The position numbers and the translations under genes were made by a program. The notes under the pieces were generated by a model that had not been told where the DNA came from, ran no database searches, and saw only the letters and a list, made by a program, of their open reading frames with translations. Shown here in pieces: positions 43,430 to 55,720 of a stretch of DNA of 64,000 bases (the stretch's first letter is position 1; each line of letters starts with the position of its first letter). The DNA comes from Juglans regia (Eukaryota > Streptophyta > Magnoliopsida > Fagales > Juglandaceae), in assembly GCF_001411555.2 (NCBI RefSeq), contig NC_049901.1:15167190-15231189 (forward strand), in the 5' to 3' direction.

Positions 43430-44816
43430 TAGCGCGCGTAAAACACCGATGACTTTTGGACTCAGATCTTCAACCACGCTCAACTCTGCGATTTCTGCGC
43501 CATCCACGATTCACCGGGACTTTATCGGTTGGAATCGGTTGGATTCGCTTGGGGATGCCAGTAGGTATGGTTTTCTGGTGTTCTTTAGGTCGGGAGTGGA
43601 AAGGGAAACGAGGGTTTCGTTCGAGACTGAGAGAACAGAAGACGAAGAAAATGAAGGTGGAGAAAAAATATTAATTGAGAAATAAGCAAAAATATTTGAG
43701 AGACAGCTCCATTTGCAGCTGGCGCTGCACATTCTCACGTGCTGTGCCAAGCTGTAAAATGGTTCTGGAATTGTTGTTAAAAATCTTTCGGGCTTGGGCT
43801 TTTTTCTATTTTATCTGTCAATCAACCCATGATAACGGATACACGTATGAAGTTATTCTCATAGTTTTAACTTTTAACTTCTATGAGTTTCCATCGTTGC
43901 ATGTACTATTTATTATTATATTTTTTTGTGTTTTTATGTTTAATATTTTTAATTATTTATGGCATGTCTCGGTGTGTGTTGTTAGGAATTTTTCAATATT
44001 TTGAAATCTAAAGTGAGTGCTAAGATTTTTAACTAAGGTTGGATTCAGATATTGAATTGAAATGAAATGACTTCAAATAAAAATTAAAAGTTAAAAGTTA
44101 AATAAAATATTATTTTTTAATATTATTATTATATTAAAATTTGAAAAGATTGAATTCTTTATTATATTTTATATTTAAATTTAAGAAAATTATAATAATG
44201 AGATGTGATGAGATGAGATGAAATATTTTCACTATAAACAGGACCTAAGTTCTAAATAATTATGTACAAATTTTAATAGATTGCAATTTATATTTACAAA
44301 TAAATGTAAAAAACACATCACATAATTGAATTTGATTTATAAAAAATATTATTAATTAGATTCTTTTAAAAATAAAATATTGGTGCATCAACATATCTTC
44401 CATGTCAATTTGTACATAGCATATATATTAGTCATAATTTAATTTGTAATATTTAAATTTAAATTTTATCTTTTAAATTAAATTTTGAGACGTAAATAAT
44501 ATCAAGATTAAAAATCTTCAAATATAATTATTAAAAAATATGTCGTTAGCACCAAATTTGAGTAGCAAAAGTGCAAAACTCATGCTAGTAGTCATGGGGC
44601 TTTATTCTAGAAGTGAGCAGCGGGGGCCGCTCCCGCTGCCCCGCCACGCCCCGCTTCCGCTCTGCCCCGCGTGGCTTAATACGCGAAGGACTTGGTGTCG
44701 TTTAGTTACCAAACAATTGAACTGGAATCAAACCAAAGTTAACCCGCCTCCCAGTTCCTGATCAGATTCACGAGCCCCTCCCCCCATCTTCTCGCGCACT
44801 CTCACAGGCTGAGACA
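43430..44816. promoter_or_regulatory. divergent upstream region of UBP3/4 and TBCC
   Basis: The two genes are head to head with 1387 bp between start codons. The stretch holds the UBP 5' leader (GCGCGCG near 43432-43438), an AT-rich middle with a MITE (44037-44245), and a short GC-rich patch (44618-44682) with CCGCTCCCGCTGCCCCGCC before the TBCC leader. No other gene is seen. Confidence 0.5.
44037..44245. mobile_element. Tourist/Harbinger-like MITE, 209 bp, between UBP3/4 and TBCC
   Basis: The left end GGTTGGATTCAGATA and the reverse complement of the right end GGTCCTGTTTATAGTG are related to the family termini. TAA flanks both sides (44034-44036 and 44246-44248). GATGAGATGAGATGA lies near the right end. 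Confidence 0.7.
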
Positions 44817-45902
44817 ATGGAAAACGAAGAAGCACGCTCAACCTCAATCTCAAGCCAAGCCCTAGGCTCAACCCTCCACAAAAAGCACCTCTCGATGCTC
44901 GAGCGCCTCTCCAACCGCGAACAAATTCGCCTCGACAACTCACTCGCCCGCCGATCGGACTCCGACTCCCACTCTAACTTGCCGTCGTCTTCTACCGCCT
45001 TCCTCTCCCGCTTCTCCGACTCCAAGCGCTCCATAGAGTCTCGAATCGCCCAGTCCCGACTCGACCATCCCACCGACCCGAGTCAAGTCAGATCCCTCCT
45101 CGACAATATCTCTGCCTCCATCTCCGACCTCGAGAAGCTCGTCGCCGAGAGCTCCTACTTTTTGCCTTCCTACGAGGTCCGTTCCTCACTTAAAACCATT
45201 TCCGACCTCAAACAAGCCCTCGAGACGCTGAATTCCGAGCTGATCCCCAGAAAGAAATTCACTTTCAAGAACAAATCCGCCAAGAAAGATCCAACCGCCG
45301 AACCCAACGAAACCACGCCCGAAAACCCTGAATCTGTTTCAACTAAACACGTGAATTTGAGTTTCCCGGTTAGGGATTCCCCGGGGTTTAGAAACAAAAA
45401 GGGTGAGATTTTGGTTATGAATTTCAAGGGTTCGGACATTGGAGAATTCACGGTTTCGGATCTCGATTCTTGCGAAGTGAGATTGACTGGTTCCGTGAGA
45501 GCATTATTTATCCATAGGCTGAGCAATTGTAGGGTCTATGTTGGGCCGGTAACGGGTTCGATTCTGATTGATGAAGCCGACGGGTGTGTGTTCGTGATGG
45601 CATCGCATCAAATTCGTATTCATAATGCCAAGGGTTGCGATTTTTACTTGAGAGTGAGGAGTAGGCCGATAATTGAGGATACTAGCGGCGTGAGGTTTGC
45701 GCCATATTGTTTGAACTATGAGGGTGTTGAGGAGGATCTGAGGGGTGCGAGTCTCGATGAGGAGACAGGGAACTGGGCCAATGTGGATGATTTCCGGTGG
45801 TTGCGTGCAGTGCAGTCGCCCAACTGGTCGGTTTTACCGGAGAACGAGAGGTATGAGGTGGTTAACATTTCAACTTTGGGAGGTGGAACTGACGGCAATT
45901 AA
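44817..45902 (+). CDS. TFCC: Tubulin-folding cofactor C (TBCC, PORCINO type), 361 aa, intronless
   Basis: TBCC acts in the cytosol in the last step of alpha/beta-tubulin dimer assembly, stimulating GTP hydrolysis by tubulin in the cofactor complex. The single uninterrupted frame runs from 44817 (GAGACAATGG start context) to TAA at 45900-45902. Residues about 25-150 are helical and charged, as in the N-terminal tubulin-binding domain. Residues about 200-340 form the beta-helical C-CAP/TBCC domain (FTVSDLDSCEVRLTGSV, SILIDEADGCVFVMASHQIR, NAKGCDFYLRV). The arginine in SHQIRIH fits the catalytic Arg region of TBCC GAPs. Length and the lack of introns match the Arabidopsis gene. The upstream region is shared with UBP3/4. 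Confidence 0.93.
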   Translation: MENEEARSTSISSQALGSTLHKKHLSMLERLSNREQIRLDNSLARRSDSDSHSNLPSSSTAFLSRFSDSKRSIESRIAQSRLDHPTDPSQVRSLLDNISASISDLEKLVAESSYFLPSYEVRSSLKTISDLKQALETLNSELIPRKKFTFKNKSAKKDPTAEPNETTPENPESVSTKHVNLSFPVRDSPGFRNKKGEILVMNFKGSDIGEFTVSDLDSCEVRLTGSVRALFIHRLSNCRVYVGPVTGSILIDEADGCVFVMASHQIRIHNAKGCDFYLRVRSRPIIEDTSGVRFAPYCLNYEGVEEDLRGASLDEETGNWANVDDFRWLRAVQSPNWSVLPENERYEVVNISTLGGGTDGN

Positions 45903-48054
45903 CTTTGTTTCGTCCTCTTGATTTTAGCGTCTATTCGAAAGTTTCTATCTATTTTTTTTTGGTTAAGGAGCACGTTGAGCTATTCAAATTTGAGGTAACG
46001 TTCTTTGTTGTACTTGGTATTTAAATTAATGGGAAATATATGATTACCGATTTTCAGTGCTTCATTTTTGTGATAATTCTTTTTAGTCGAACATGATGGT
46101 GGTCGGCCAGCAAGTTTTTGCTATTTGTTAACTAGCTTCTCCATTATTAGTTTGCCAAATTTGGATTAGTTAGTAGTAATTTGTATTGTACATATCTTCC
46201 ATCTCCAAATAAGTAGGTTCCATGCAATATAGAGTCAGGCGTGTTCTCTACTGATGGTTTGTATTTGGGTTTGACCCAAAATGCCTCTTTTTATTTAGAC
46301 CCCCACTGGTTTATAGATTCCTCTTGGCCTAGTTTACTATGATGATGTCTTGCTGATGGATGATAATTGGTTAAATGAAAGAAGCAGACTGGGCCTGGCT
46401 AGTGTTTTCTCTTGTGTGGAGAATGGTGTCAATCTTCAGTGGTTTTGCTTTTTACTGTTGGCTCAAAACAGTCCCTTATTCATATTTGTGTGGCTCACAG
46501 AAAGAGACACTTGAGACTAAAGTTATGTGGAAGAGAGACTGAAGCTTGAACTTTCAACTGTTAGAGAGGAAAATTTGAAGTTTCTATTGAATACTTTTTT
46601 GTTTAGTGATGGTTCTTGTTTGAAGGTTAACTAAAATGGTTCCACTCAGAACTGAATAATATTCACTGCAATCAGCTTCTTCTCATGTTACAATACTCCA
46701 CATGGGAATTTTAGCTGTCTACATTGAGAAAGGGGTGATAGCATTGGCGTTTTCTTCCTCCCCTGAGAGAATATAAAATGGTTTCTCAGATTTGACTGTT
46801 TCTGGCAGTCCCTTGTGATATTCCACAAGTAAAGCTTGTTGGTGGTTGCTGGATCAATTGCTAGGGGTTCCAAGGAGTGAGGTGTGAAAACGTCCTCCAT
46901 CCTTCAACTGATTTTCTCATTTTATGTGCTGAAGCCATAAACAGAAATTTGCTGCACAGAAAACAACATATAGGATCTCTGCAGTGGTGTTTGTGTAAAA
47001 TTGAGGAGGTCGTTTGTTTGATGGAGCTTTATTTTAACAGCAGGGGGTGGCTCTTATGCTATTTGGGTATGCCATGGTTAATCATCTGGAGATATTGAGA
47101 TTATCAGACTTTTCCAAGCTTATTAGAAGATAGCATGCTGATATGATTTCTTGTGTCCTTGTAGTTGCATCCATTTTTCATTGCACATTGTATTACTCTT
47201 ACAGCAAACCTCGACTTTGGTGATTCTGATTAAGATAATACAACAATCTTCTTATTTCTTGTAGAAGGAAGTTTTGCTACAGTAAGGCTTAAATAAAATT
47301 TAGTGAATATCCAAATTAGAGAATTATTGGAATACCTAAGTTCAGTTAAAGTATTAATACACTTGTGAAACTGGATACAATTTAGGGGTATAATGTACTT
47401 TGAATGAATTGTACTTTAGTTTTAGAACTATTTTCATCGATCCTGACTTTTATATCAGTGCAGTCTGAGATGGTATGTTAGGAAGTTTTTATATGCTATA
47501 TAAGATGCATACTCTTGATGGACTTGAATGTTTTGGGAGAATACATTTTTGACCTTCTAACTAATATGCGTTTTGCTTTGCATCCCATTGACACTTTACC
47601 CCCACCAACAAAAAACTGCCATATGCACTTTTTGTTAAGATCCGATGGTCAATGTTCTGCCACTTCATATATTTTCACTTATTTTAATTCATCTTAACAG
47701 CCAGGATTGGAGAAGGTTGTTACAGCTTGTCAGTTTCTGGTAGTTATAGGATGCAATGTGTTAGTGTCGGTAGTTTGAGGTTGAAATTGTGAAACGCCTA
47801 TCAGTTGGAGGGTGGAAAGTGAATTCTTCTCTTCTTCTTTTTGTTTTTGTTTTTTTGTTTTTGTTTTTTTGTGTATTTTCAGTAGGCCTGCTACTTGCCC
47901 CTAGCGAGTAGGCAGCCACCCACCCCGCCCCCATACTTCCATGGGCGAGGGGTCGAGTTTGGTCCCTTGGCCGTCCGCCCACCGTCACTAACTCACTGGT
48001 ATTTCACGGGGAGGGAGAGAGAGAGAGACCGAGCGGCGATGGAGGAGAGACTAA
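45903..48054. other. intergenic stretch after TBCC, no gene seen
   Basis: The first few hundred bases are probably the TBCC 3' untranslated region. Short open frames (46688-46900, 46877-47098, 47515-47697) show no recognisable domain. A GC-rich patch at 47886-47990 with GCCACCCACCCCGCCCCC resembles the GC-rich ends of the hAT-like element at 35938-36673, but I could not find its partner end or duplication. Confidence 0.5.
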
Positions 48055-48399
48055 AGCCTTGTTTGGTTATATAGATGAGGTGAGATGAAAAATCAATAAA
48101 TAATAATTAGATAATTTGTAAATAATAGTGAAATAATTTGAGTTAAAACTTTTATAAGGTTTTGGAAAAGGAGAGAGAAAAAATTGAATAAAAAGAATTA
48201 TAAAGAGGGTTAGAATATAATTTTTTAATATTCGTTTTGTTTTAGGATTTGAAAAAGTATTTTTTTTTTTTTTGTGAAAATTTGAAAAAGTTGAAAAGTT
48301 AAAAATTGAAAATTGAAAAATAATTGTATTTAAATGGTGTTTGGATGTTGAGATGAGATAAAATGAGATGATTTTAAAGGTTTGAAATCAAACTAGGCT
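48055..48399. mobile_element. Tourist/Harbinger-like MITE, 345 bp
   Basis: The left end AGCCTTGTTTGGTTATATAG and the reverse complement of the right end AGCCTAGTTTGATTTC are inverted termini. TAA flanks both sides (48052-48054 and 48400-48402). The interior matches the copy at 8838-9191. Confidence 0.8.
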
Positions 48400-48402
48400 T
48401 AA

Positions 48403-48797
48403 GGGGATGCTTAGAGAATGAGATGAGATGAAAATTTTGTGAATGTAGTAAAATGGTTTGTGAATAGTAGTGAAATAGTTTGAGTTGAGATTTTATTGTG
48501 TTTTAGGAAATGAAGAGAAAAAATTAAATAAAAAATATTATAAAGTTAAAATATTGTTAAAATATAAATTCTTAATATTATTTTTATTTTGAGATTTAAA
48601 AAATTAATATTATTTTTTATGTTTTGTTTAAAATTTTAGAAAAATTATAATGATTAGATAGTATTAGATAAAAAAATTAAAAATTAAAAATAGATAATAA
48701 TATCCTTGCGGTTGGTTCACTACTCCTTTACTATTTGTCTTACGTGGACTATTTTCTCATTTTCTCCATAAAGCTGAATTCTCAAACGAATGCTCCC
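48403..48797. mobile_element. second MITE of the same family, directly abutting the first
   Basis: It starts GGGGATGCTTAGAGAATGAG right after the TAA of the previous copy. It ends ATTCTCAAACGAATGCTCCC followed by TTA. The interior carries the same GTGAATAGTAGTGAAAT and AAAATATTATAAAGTTAAAA strings as the copy at 8838. The outer ends differ, so it is a separate subfamily or a nested insertion. Confidence 0.6.
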
Positions 48798-49413
48798 TTA
48801 TCTCTTCTATTCTCTCTCTATGTGTTAGAAGATATGATATGGATGATGTGATTTCTGCAGAAGATATGATAAAATTTTGCCTCGCGCCCAAAATGAATCG
48901 CGTTGCAACTTTCTCCTCCGTTTCTTCTCTCCTCTACTCTCTCTCAAACCACATAGGAAAGTTTTTATTTCTCTTGCCCCACCGTTGAATGGTGTTGACC
49001 ACAACCCACTTGCCCAGCCCAGCCCAGCCCACGAGTCCATACGAGCCCACTAGCCCATGAGCCCTCAGCCCGAAGAGAGTGAGCCCATCCAAGCCCAGAC
49101 GTCGAGCCCACCTTTGCTGTGGTGAGGATATTTCTGACGGTTGTGATTTCTGTTCGTCGTGCCTTCGTGGTGCACTTTCTTTGGTATGAAAAAATGAGTA
49201 AATTACTTGAAAATTCTGAGATATAGAATTGAATTTGTAGACACATTCTCGCAAGCATACACATGAATTGAATTTGTATACCATGCACTTCTTGTGTTTG
49301 AGTGAAGTTCTTTAATTTAATTTGGTATCATCCTTCCGTGAATTAAATTTGGATAAATTATTTTCAGAAACTTATTTTCAGTAATTAATTTGGATAAATT
49401 AGGCTTAATTGTT
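48798..49413. other. spacer with no gene seen
   Basis: This stretch has a CCCAGCCCAGCCCAGCCC run near 49014-49030 and pyrimidine-rich sequence at 48905-48955. Short minus-strand open frames over the GCCC run look like simple-sequence translations. Confidence 0.5.
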
Positions 49414-49431
49414 GCAAGCATAACCTATTTT

Positions 49432-52400
49432 TTATTTGATAACAAACTTCAGTATCTGTATTTCATTTAAACTCAGACATTACAATTTTGTCCTGTATTA
49501 CAAAGCTGTAAAGACCCTCAGGGCCATCTTCTATCCAAACCTTTTATTCATCTACAGAAAAAGTAAATTTTGCTAAAAAATCAGCTACCTTGTTTCCTTC
49601 CCCATAAGTGTGTTGGACCTTCCAAAAAGATCTGTTTGCAAGGACTGTTTTGATGTCCTTCACCTTCTGGCCATTCCATTCCCAATTCTCATCTTTACTA
49701 TTTACTACCCTTATTATTTCCAAAGCATCCCCTTCAAAAGTAGCATGCTCTATTCCTAACTCAACACTCAACTGCAGTGCTCTCCATAAAGCATTTACTT
49801 CAGCCATACCTGGAGAAGGTATATTCGATCTTGGCATACTCAAAGCTGCAAGGACTTCCCCTTCAACATCTCGAATTATCACACCAGCCCCCATCCTTCT
49901 CTCTTTTTGGTCAAAAGCTGCATCCCAATTTACCTTCACTTCACCTTCCCTAGGTGCGATCCACCTCACCCGACCTCTATCAAACTGTTCTCTTCCTGGC
50001 CAGACCTGTAAGGTAGTTTGAGCTTGTCTAAATTCCTCCAAGCTAGCTTTTGCCTGATTAAAGACCTTACCCGGGCTAAAGAAAACATTTTCAAAAACAA
50101 ACTTGTTCCTCCTTAGCCAGATAGATCTCATGACTATTGCAATTAACTCCAGATCTTCATTTTTTAGTCTTTCCACCATCTTGATCCAAACTAAAACCAT
50201 GTCTTCTTCACCATAGTTCCATTTTTGTACCGGGCTTCCTATCTCAACCCACACATCTGTAGCAGCTGGACAACACCACATCGCATGGCTTGTAGTTTCT
50301 TCTTCCCTCTCACATATTGGGCAGCAAGGCTTTTGAATCACTCTTCTTTGGAACATATTTCTACTTGTCGGAAGGCAATTATTCAAAGCTTTCCACAAAA
50401 AAGACTTTTACTACCCCTGGCACTGTTAGCTCCCATAGAGTTTTCCAGCTCTCTATACCTTCTGTTCCATATGAAGTTTCCCCAACCAACTTTCTTTTTC
50501 TACTAAGTTCCAGGTGGTAGGCAGATTTTACACTAAAAAGCCTTTTCTTTGATGGAGCCCATATTCGTTTGTCAAGTAAACCTGATTGGCTGATTGGGAT
50601 ACTACAAACCAGGTCTGCTTCTTCTTCACAAAGGACTTTTCTAACCAGATCCTCATTCCATCCCATTTTTCCTTCATCAATTAACTCTGCCACTTTTGCT
50701 TCTTTATTCAGAATCTGATTTGGTGATTGAATCATGTAAGAAGACTGCTTAGGTACCCATTTATCTCTCCATATCTGAATATTTTGCCCATTACCAACCC
50801 TTCAAACAAGTCCCTCATTTAATAGTTCCATAGATCCCATCAGACTTCGCCAGATCAGAGAAGGTCCTCTGCCTAAGCTTGCCTCCAACACCTTAGTTTT
50901 TCTATGGTACTTATCTTTTAGGACTCTGGCTGCAATTGAGTTGGGATTTGTAAAAATTCTCCAACATTGTTTTGCTAAGAGAGCTATGTTGAAACTCTCC
51001 AGCTCTCTGAAGCCCAACCCACCACTAGTTTTTGCCAACCCCATCTTCTTCCAACTCCTCCATTGTATCTTCTTTTCATTTTCCCCATGACTCCACCAGA
51101 ATCTTGACATTAAAACAGCTATTTCTTTGCATAGCCTCTTAGGAAGAGTAAAGACACTCATATGGTAGGTCGGTATTGCTTGTATAACAGCTTTTAACAG
51201 GACTTCCTTCCCCGCTGGTGATAGAAACTGGTTCTTCCAATTACTGATCTTCAACCATATCATGTCTTTTATACCTCTAAAAGTATTGTATTTTGACCTA
51301 CCTATCATTGTAGGCAAGCCTAAATACCTCTCATAGTTGTTTTGCACCCTTGCTCCCAAGTCTTGTAAGATCTGGTCCCACTCTTCCTTTCTTCCATTTT
51401 TGCTGAAAAGAATTGTAGATTTTTGCTTGTTCAAACATTGTCCCGATGCTTGTTCATATAATTTCAAGAGGGAGCTGATCTTCTGCCATTTAGTCCAATT
51501 TGCCCTCCTAAAGATGATGCAGTCATCTGCAAAAAGTAAATGTGTTAATCTAATTCCACCCCTAGCCAAAGCCACACCCCTTATTTCCCTCCTTATCTCA
51601 GCCATATTTATGAGGTTGCTTAACCCTTCAGCACACAATAGAAAGAGATATGGGGACAAAGGGTCCCCTTACCTTAGGCCCCTTGTAGGCTTTATCACAC
51701 TTCCAAGACTACCATTATTAAGAACATCATATGAAACTGAGTTTATGCATGTCATTATCAACTCAATCAATCTAGCACCAAACCCAAGCTTCTTCATCAC
51801 TGCCTCTAGAAAGGGCCATTCAACCCTATCATAGGCCTTGGAAATGTCCAGTTTTACCACCATGCATCCCACTCTCCCCTTCAATCTAATCCTCATTGAG
51901 TGTAAAGCCTCATAAGCAGTTATGATGTTATCTGATATCAACCTCCTAGGAAATAAAGCACTTTGATTTTTTGATATAACCTCATCAAGCACCAACTTCA
52001 GTCTATTTGCAAGAGCTTTTGCCATTATTTTGTATAGCACATTACAGACTTATGGGCCTATAATCCCCTACCTTTTTTGGCTCAGCACACTTTGGAATTA
52101 ATGCTATATAAGTAAAATTTAATTCAGGGACCATCTTACCTCCATTCAAGAAATCCAGGGCTGCTTCACATACATTATCTCCTATTGTGTTCCAACAACC
52201 TTGATAAAAGCATGCACTGTAACCATCAGGGCCAGGAGACTTATATGGCCGCCCCATCTGCTTCAGAGCTATCTCGACCTCTTGTCTCACAAAAGGTTTC
52301 AGCAATGCTTCATTCATGCTACTAGTAACTCGAGAGTCAAGCTGCCTTAAACATTCTTCTATTGAAAGGCTGGGAGGGTTTTTAGTTTTAAAAACTCCCT

Positions 52401-53355
52401 CAAAATGATCCTTAAAAGCTTCAGCAACACCCTTTTGATCCTCTCTCAGAATTGATTGACCATCTTCAACAGATAAAATCTGATTTCTCTTTTTCCTTTG
52501 ATTGGCACAAGCATGAAAGAATTTTGTGTTCTTATCACCCATGTTATACCAATTTCTCTTAGCCCTTTGTCTCCATTTTAAATCCTCCTGCTCCAAAAGT
52601 TTGCCTACCTCATGTTGTAGCTTAATAATTTCACTATTGTTGTGAGGCCCCTCATTCTCCTGCAATTCCTTAATTCTGGCAGTAATCTGGTCTATATGTC
52701 CACTTCTTTCTCTATCTTTTTTCCTAAAGCCTCGACTAAGTGTTTCACCGCATATCCTTAATAACTTTTGCACCTTTTCTATTGGTTTACTTGACTACAC
52801 CTTTTTTGACCAGGCCCCTTCAACCATGCTCTTGCACTCCTCCTCTTTCAACTAGCTAGCTTCAAACCTAAAGACAAAACCTCTCTTATTTAGCCTTCTT
52901 TCACCTCCCACAAAAGACAACAACATTAGCTTATGGTCAGAACTTCTTGCAATTAAACCTTCCACCACCACCTCTCTAAACATACCCTTCCATTCTGCAT
53001 TCATCAAGTAACGATCTAGCCTTTCCTTTGTATATGTTTGATCCGAGTGTCTATTACTCCAAGTGAAAAGATTCCCCACATAGCCTATATCATACAACTC
53101 ATTACTCTCCAAGGCTCCTCTAAACTGTGCCATTTGGTATTCTACCCTCATTTTTCCTCCAACTTTTTCACTTTGAGTCAAGATCTCATTAAAATCACCA
53201 GCAACACACCATGCAATTCCTCTCCCTGGATTCACTCTTGCCAACAACTCCCAAGAGAATCTTCTTTTTGAAGTATCCGGATGCCCATAAAATCCAGTGA
53301 ACAACTATTCTCTTTTGTCATCCTCCCTAACTTTAGCACTAACATGCCAATGAGA
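49432..53355 (-). mobile_element. LINE (L1-type with RNase H), 3.9 kb, 5'-truncated, 18-bp duplication
   Basis: GCAAGCATAACCTATTTT occurs at 49414-49431 and 53356-53373, a perfect 18-bp target-site duplication. The element is on the minus strand and carries most of ORF2. The first ORF and the start of the endonuclease domain are missing, as usual for 5'-truncated target-primed insertions. Splitting of the duplication-flanked unit shows the ancestral site was a single AT-rich stretch. Confidence 0.93.
49544..53304 (-). pseudogene. LINE ORF2: endonuclease (partial), reverse transcriptase, zinc domain and RNase H
   Basis: Blocks on the minus strand, in order: the endonuclease C-terminus (53304-52852, WCVAGDFNEIL, SSDHKLMLLSF); a linker and the start of the RT (52773-52042, SPGPDGYSACFYQGCW, ALIPKCAEPKKVGDYRPISL); the RT core (52040-50802, LVVKLDISKAYDRVEW-like segment, LTHLLFADDCIIF); the zinc-binding region (50398-50300, CPICEREEETTSHAMW); and a C-terminal RNase H-like domain (50000-49550, VNWDAAFDQKERRMGAGVII, AEVNALWRALQLS). 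Frame changes occur near 52041 and 50390. In-frame stops lie near 52849, 52796 and at about 51667 (LR*GDPLSPY, where family members have Gln) and around 50800-50735. It is a dead copy with all domains still readable. Confidence 0.9.
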
Positions 53356-53724
53356 GCAAGCATAACCTATTTTAATTGTTTTAGTTGGAAAAGTAAAATT
53401 TATTAAAGAAGCTATACTTTACATTTGAAATAGTTTTAAAGATAAAAGACAATCTTTTAACAAATAATGATTTTAAAGGTTAAACTATTTGATATTATTC
53501 AAATCTTGAGATGTTGAGTCTAATTATTAGACTAATCTTTATCACTCTATTATTTTCATTTTAATTCTGAGAATGAATTAAATTTATAACAAAAGATATG
53601 TTTTCTTTTTGACCCATAAATAAAAAAAATGCAAATGATAAATTTATAACTGAAAATTTTGTTGCTATGAAGTTAAATGATGATATATAAAAAAATTGCA
53701 TTGGATGTTTTAATGACTTTGTAG

Positions 53725-55720
53725 ATGGAACCAAATGTTAGTGATCAGGATTTTGTTGAAGAGTCAGAGGAGGGAATGTCATTTTCCTCAATTGAGAAAG
53801 TAAGGACACACTATACAAAGTATGCAAAATAAGTTGGTTTCGAAGTGACAAAACGAAGTCCAAAGTCGGAGAAAATGGAAAAATAAGATATTTCACTATT
53901 GCTTATATCCGTCAAGGCACTTGTACGAGCACATAGTCAAATATTCTTAAATCGAGACCGATGGAATACAACGGATGTAAGGAAAAAATCAATAAAACAT
54001 TGGCTTCTGAAGGTGAATTTTGCTTGACCCATGTTGTCCTTGAGCATACTCATGCTCTCAGTCCTGGAAAAGCAAGATATATTAGATGTCATAAGAGGTT
54101 GGATGAGCCGATGAAGAGAAAATTAGAATCCAATGATATGGCTGGCATTCAATTGAGCAAGAACTACAATTCTTGCGTTGTTGAGACATGAGGGTATGAG
54201 ATTTTGACGTTTGGAGAAAGAGATGCATGTAATTACATACGTGAGGTCAAATTACTTCGGCTTGGGTTAGGAGGAGTCGAAGCATTACAAAACTACTTCG
54301 CTTGTATGCAGACACAAAATGATAGTTTCTATTATGTCATGGACGTTGACAATGAAACCAGATTGTGCAATGTATTTTGAGTGGATGCACGTAGTAGAGC
54401 TGCGTACGAGTCGTTTGGTGATATTATAATTTTCGACACGACGTACTTGACCAGTGCATTCAAAATGTCATTTGCTCCTTTGGTGGGCGTTAATCATCAT
54501 AGTCAATCAATTCTTTTTGGATGTGACCCGATTTTTGGGGAGGACATAGACACATTTGTATGATTATTTGAGTCGTGGCTTAAGTGCATGAATGATTGCG
54601 CACCAGAAGCCATTATAACAAACCAAGATAAAGCTATGCAAAATGTAATTGCTAAGGTGTTTCCTAAATCTTGACACCGGTTTTGCTTGTGGCATATAAT
54701 GAAAAAAGTTTTCGAGAAATTTGGGTCACACAGTCAATACAATGGCATCAAAAGTTAGCTACACATGTATTTGTTTTCCATGATTATTTCTTCAATGCTG
54801 TGTTATCTCCTTCAATTATTATGGGAAATAATATTTTTTCTTTGGATTGTGCACATAGGTTTGTTTATGACACATTGAAACGTGATGAATTCAAGTGTTG
54901 TTGGTTGCAATTCTTTGATAGTTTTGATCTACATGATAATCCATGGTTTGAATGGCTATATTCTTAGCATCATCTTTGGGTGCCGGCGTACGTGAGGAAC
55001 AAATTTTGGGCAGTAATGTCAACTACTCAAAGAAACGAGGGTATGAATGCGTTCTTTGATGATTATGTAAATTCAAAGACAACACTAAAATAATTTGTAG
55101 ATCAGTATGATAATGCACTTAGGCGCAAGATTGAGAACGAGTTGGTAGCCGACTTCAGTTCATTCCACACACAAATTTTGTGCATAACTTTTTAGGGCAT
55201 TAAGTGACAGTTCCAAGCAACGAATACAAATGCACAATTTTAAAGAAGTTCAAAAAGAGTTAAGAGGGTTGATTTATTACTGTGCATCAATGGTTCGAAG
55301 GGAAAGAGAGATTTTTACATATCATGTAGCCGACGAGATCCAAGTTATGGATGGATTTAGAAAATACAAAATATGTTGTTGAGTTTAACGAGGAAGAGTG
55401 CGAAGCAAACTACACATGTCAATTGTTTGTTTTCAAGGGAATTTTGTGTAGACATGTCATCCGTGTGTTGACATTTCATAACAAGGAAGAGCTGCCTGCA
55501 AAATACTTTCTTGATAGGTGGAGGAAAGACCTAAAATGAGATTACACGCTTGTCCGAAGTATTCGCGATAATCTGAGTCATAGTCCAAATGCACACCGAA
55601 TTAATAAATTAAACAATGCTTTTTACAATATTTCTTCAATTGCGGACATCTCAGATGAAGGTTGTGCAAAGTTAATGACTCAGTTAAGTAAGTTGAAGTT
55701 GGAGTGGGTTGACATCTAGC
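53725..55720 (+). pseudogene. FAR1/FHY3-related (MULE-derived) gene, decayed
   Basis: The blocks follow the FAR1-related order. An N-terminal acidic start MEPNVSDQDFVEESEEG (53725) leads into the FAR1 WRKY-type zinc region (HYTKYAK, VGFEVTKRSPKSEKMEK). Then comes LTHVVLEHTHALSPGKARYI (54015-54080). The MULE transposase core follows (54378-54560, DARSRAAYESFGDIIIFDTT, PLVGVNHHSQSILFGCDP), and a SWIM-like finger (55396-55460, CQLFVFKGILCRHVIRVL). The tail is DRWRKDLK then TLVRSIRDNLSHSPNAHRIN. Stops and frameshifts interrupt it (for example TAA near 53830, TGA near 54190 and 54560, and TGA at 55537-55539 where members have Arg). I see no terminal inverted repeats, so I cannot say whether it was a domesticated FRS gene or an active MULE. 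Confidence 0.85.

Noticed and set aside
43430..43507. N-terminal extension of UBP3/4 from an upstream ATG
   Set aside because: Family members start at MGAAGS. The extension is more likely 5' leader, although it is in frame and cannot be fully excluded.
49544..50398. RNase H-like open frame of 284 residues as a possible host gene
   Set aside because: It is the C-terminal zinc and RNase H part of the LINE enclosed by the 18-bp duplication, not an independent gene.
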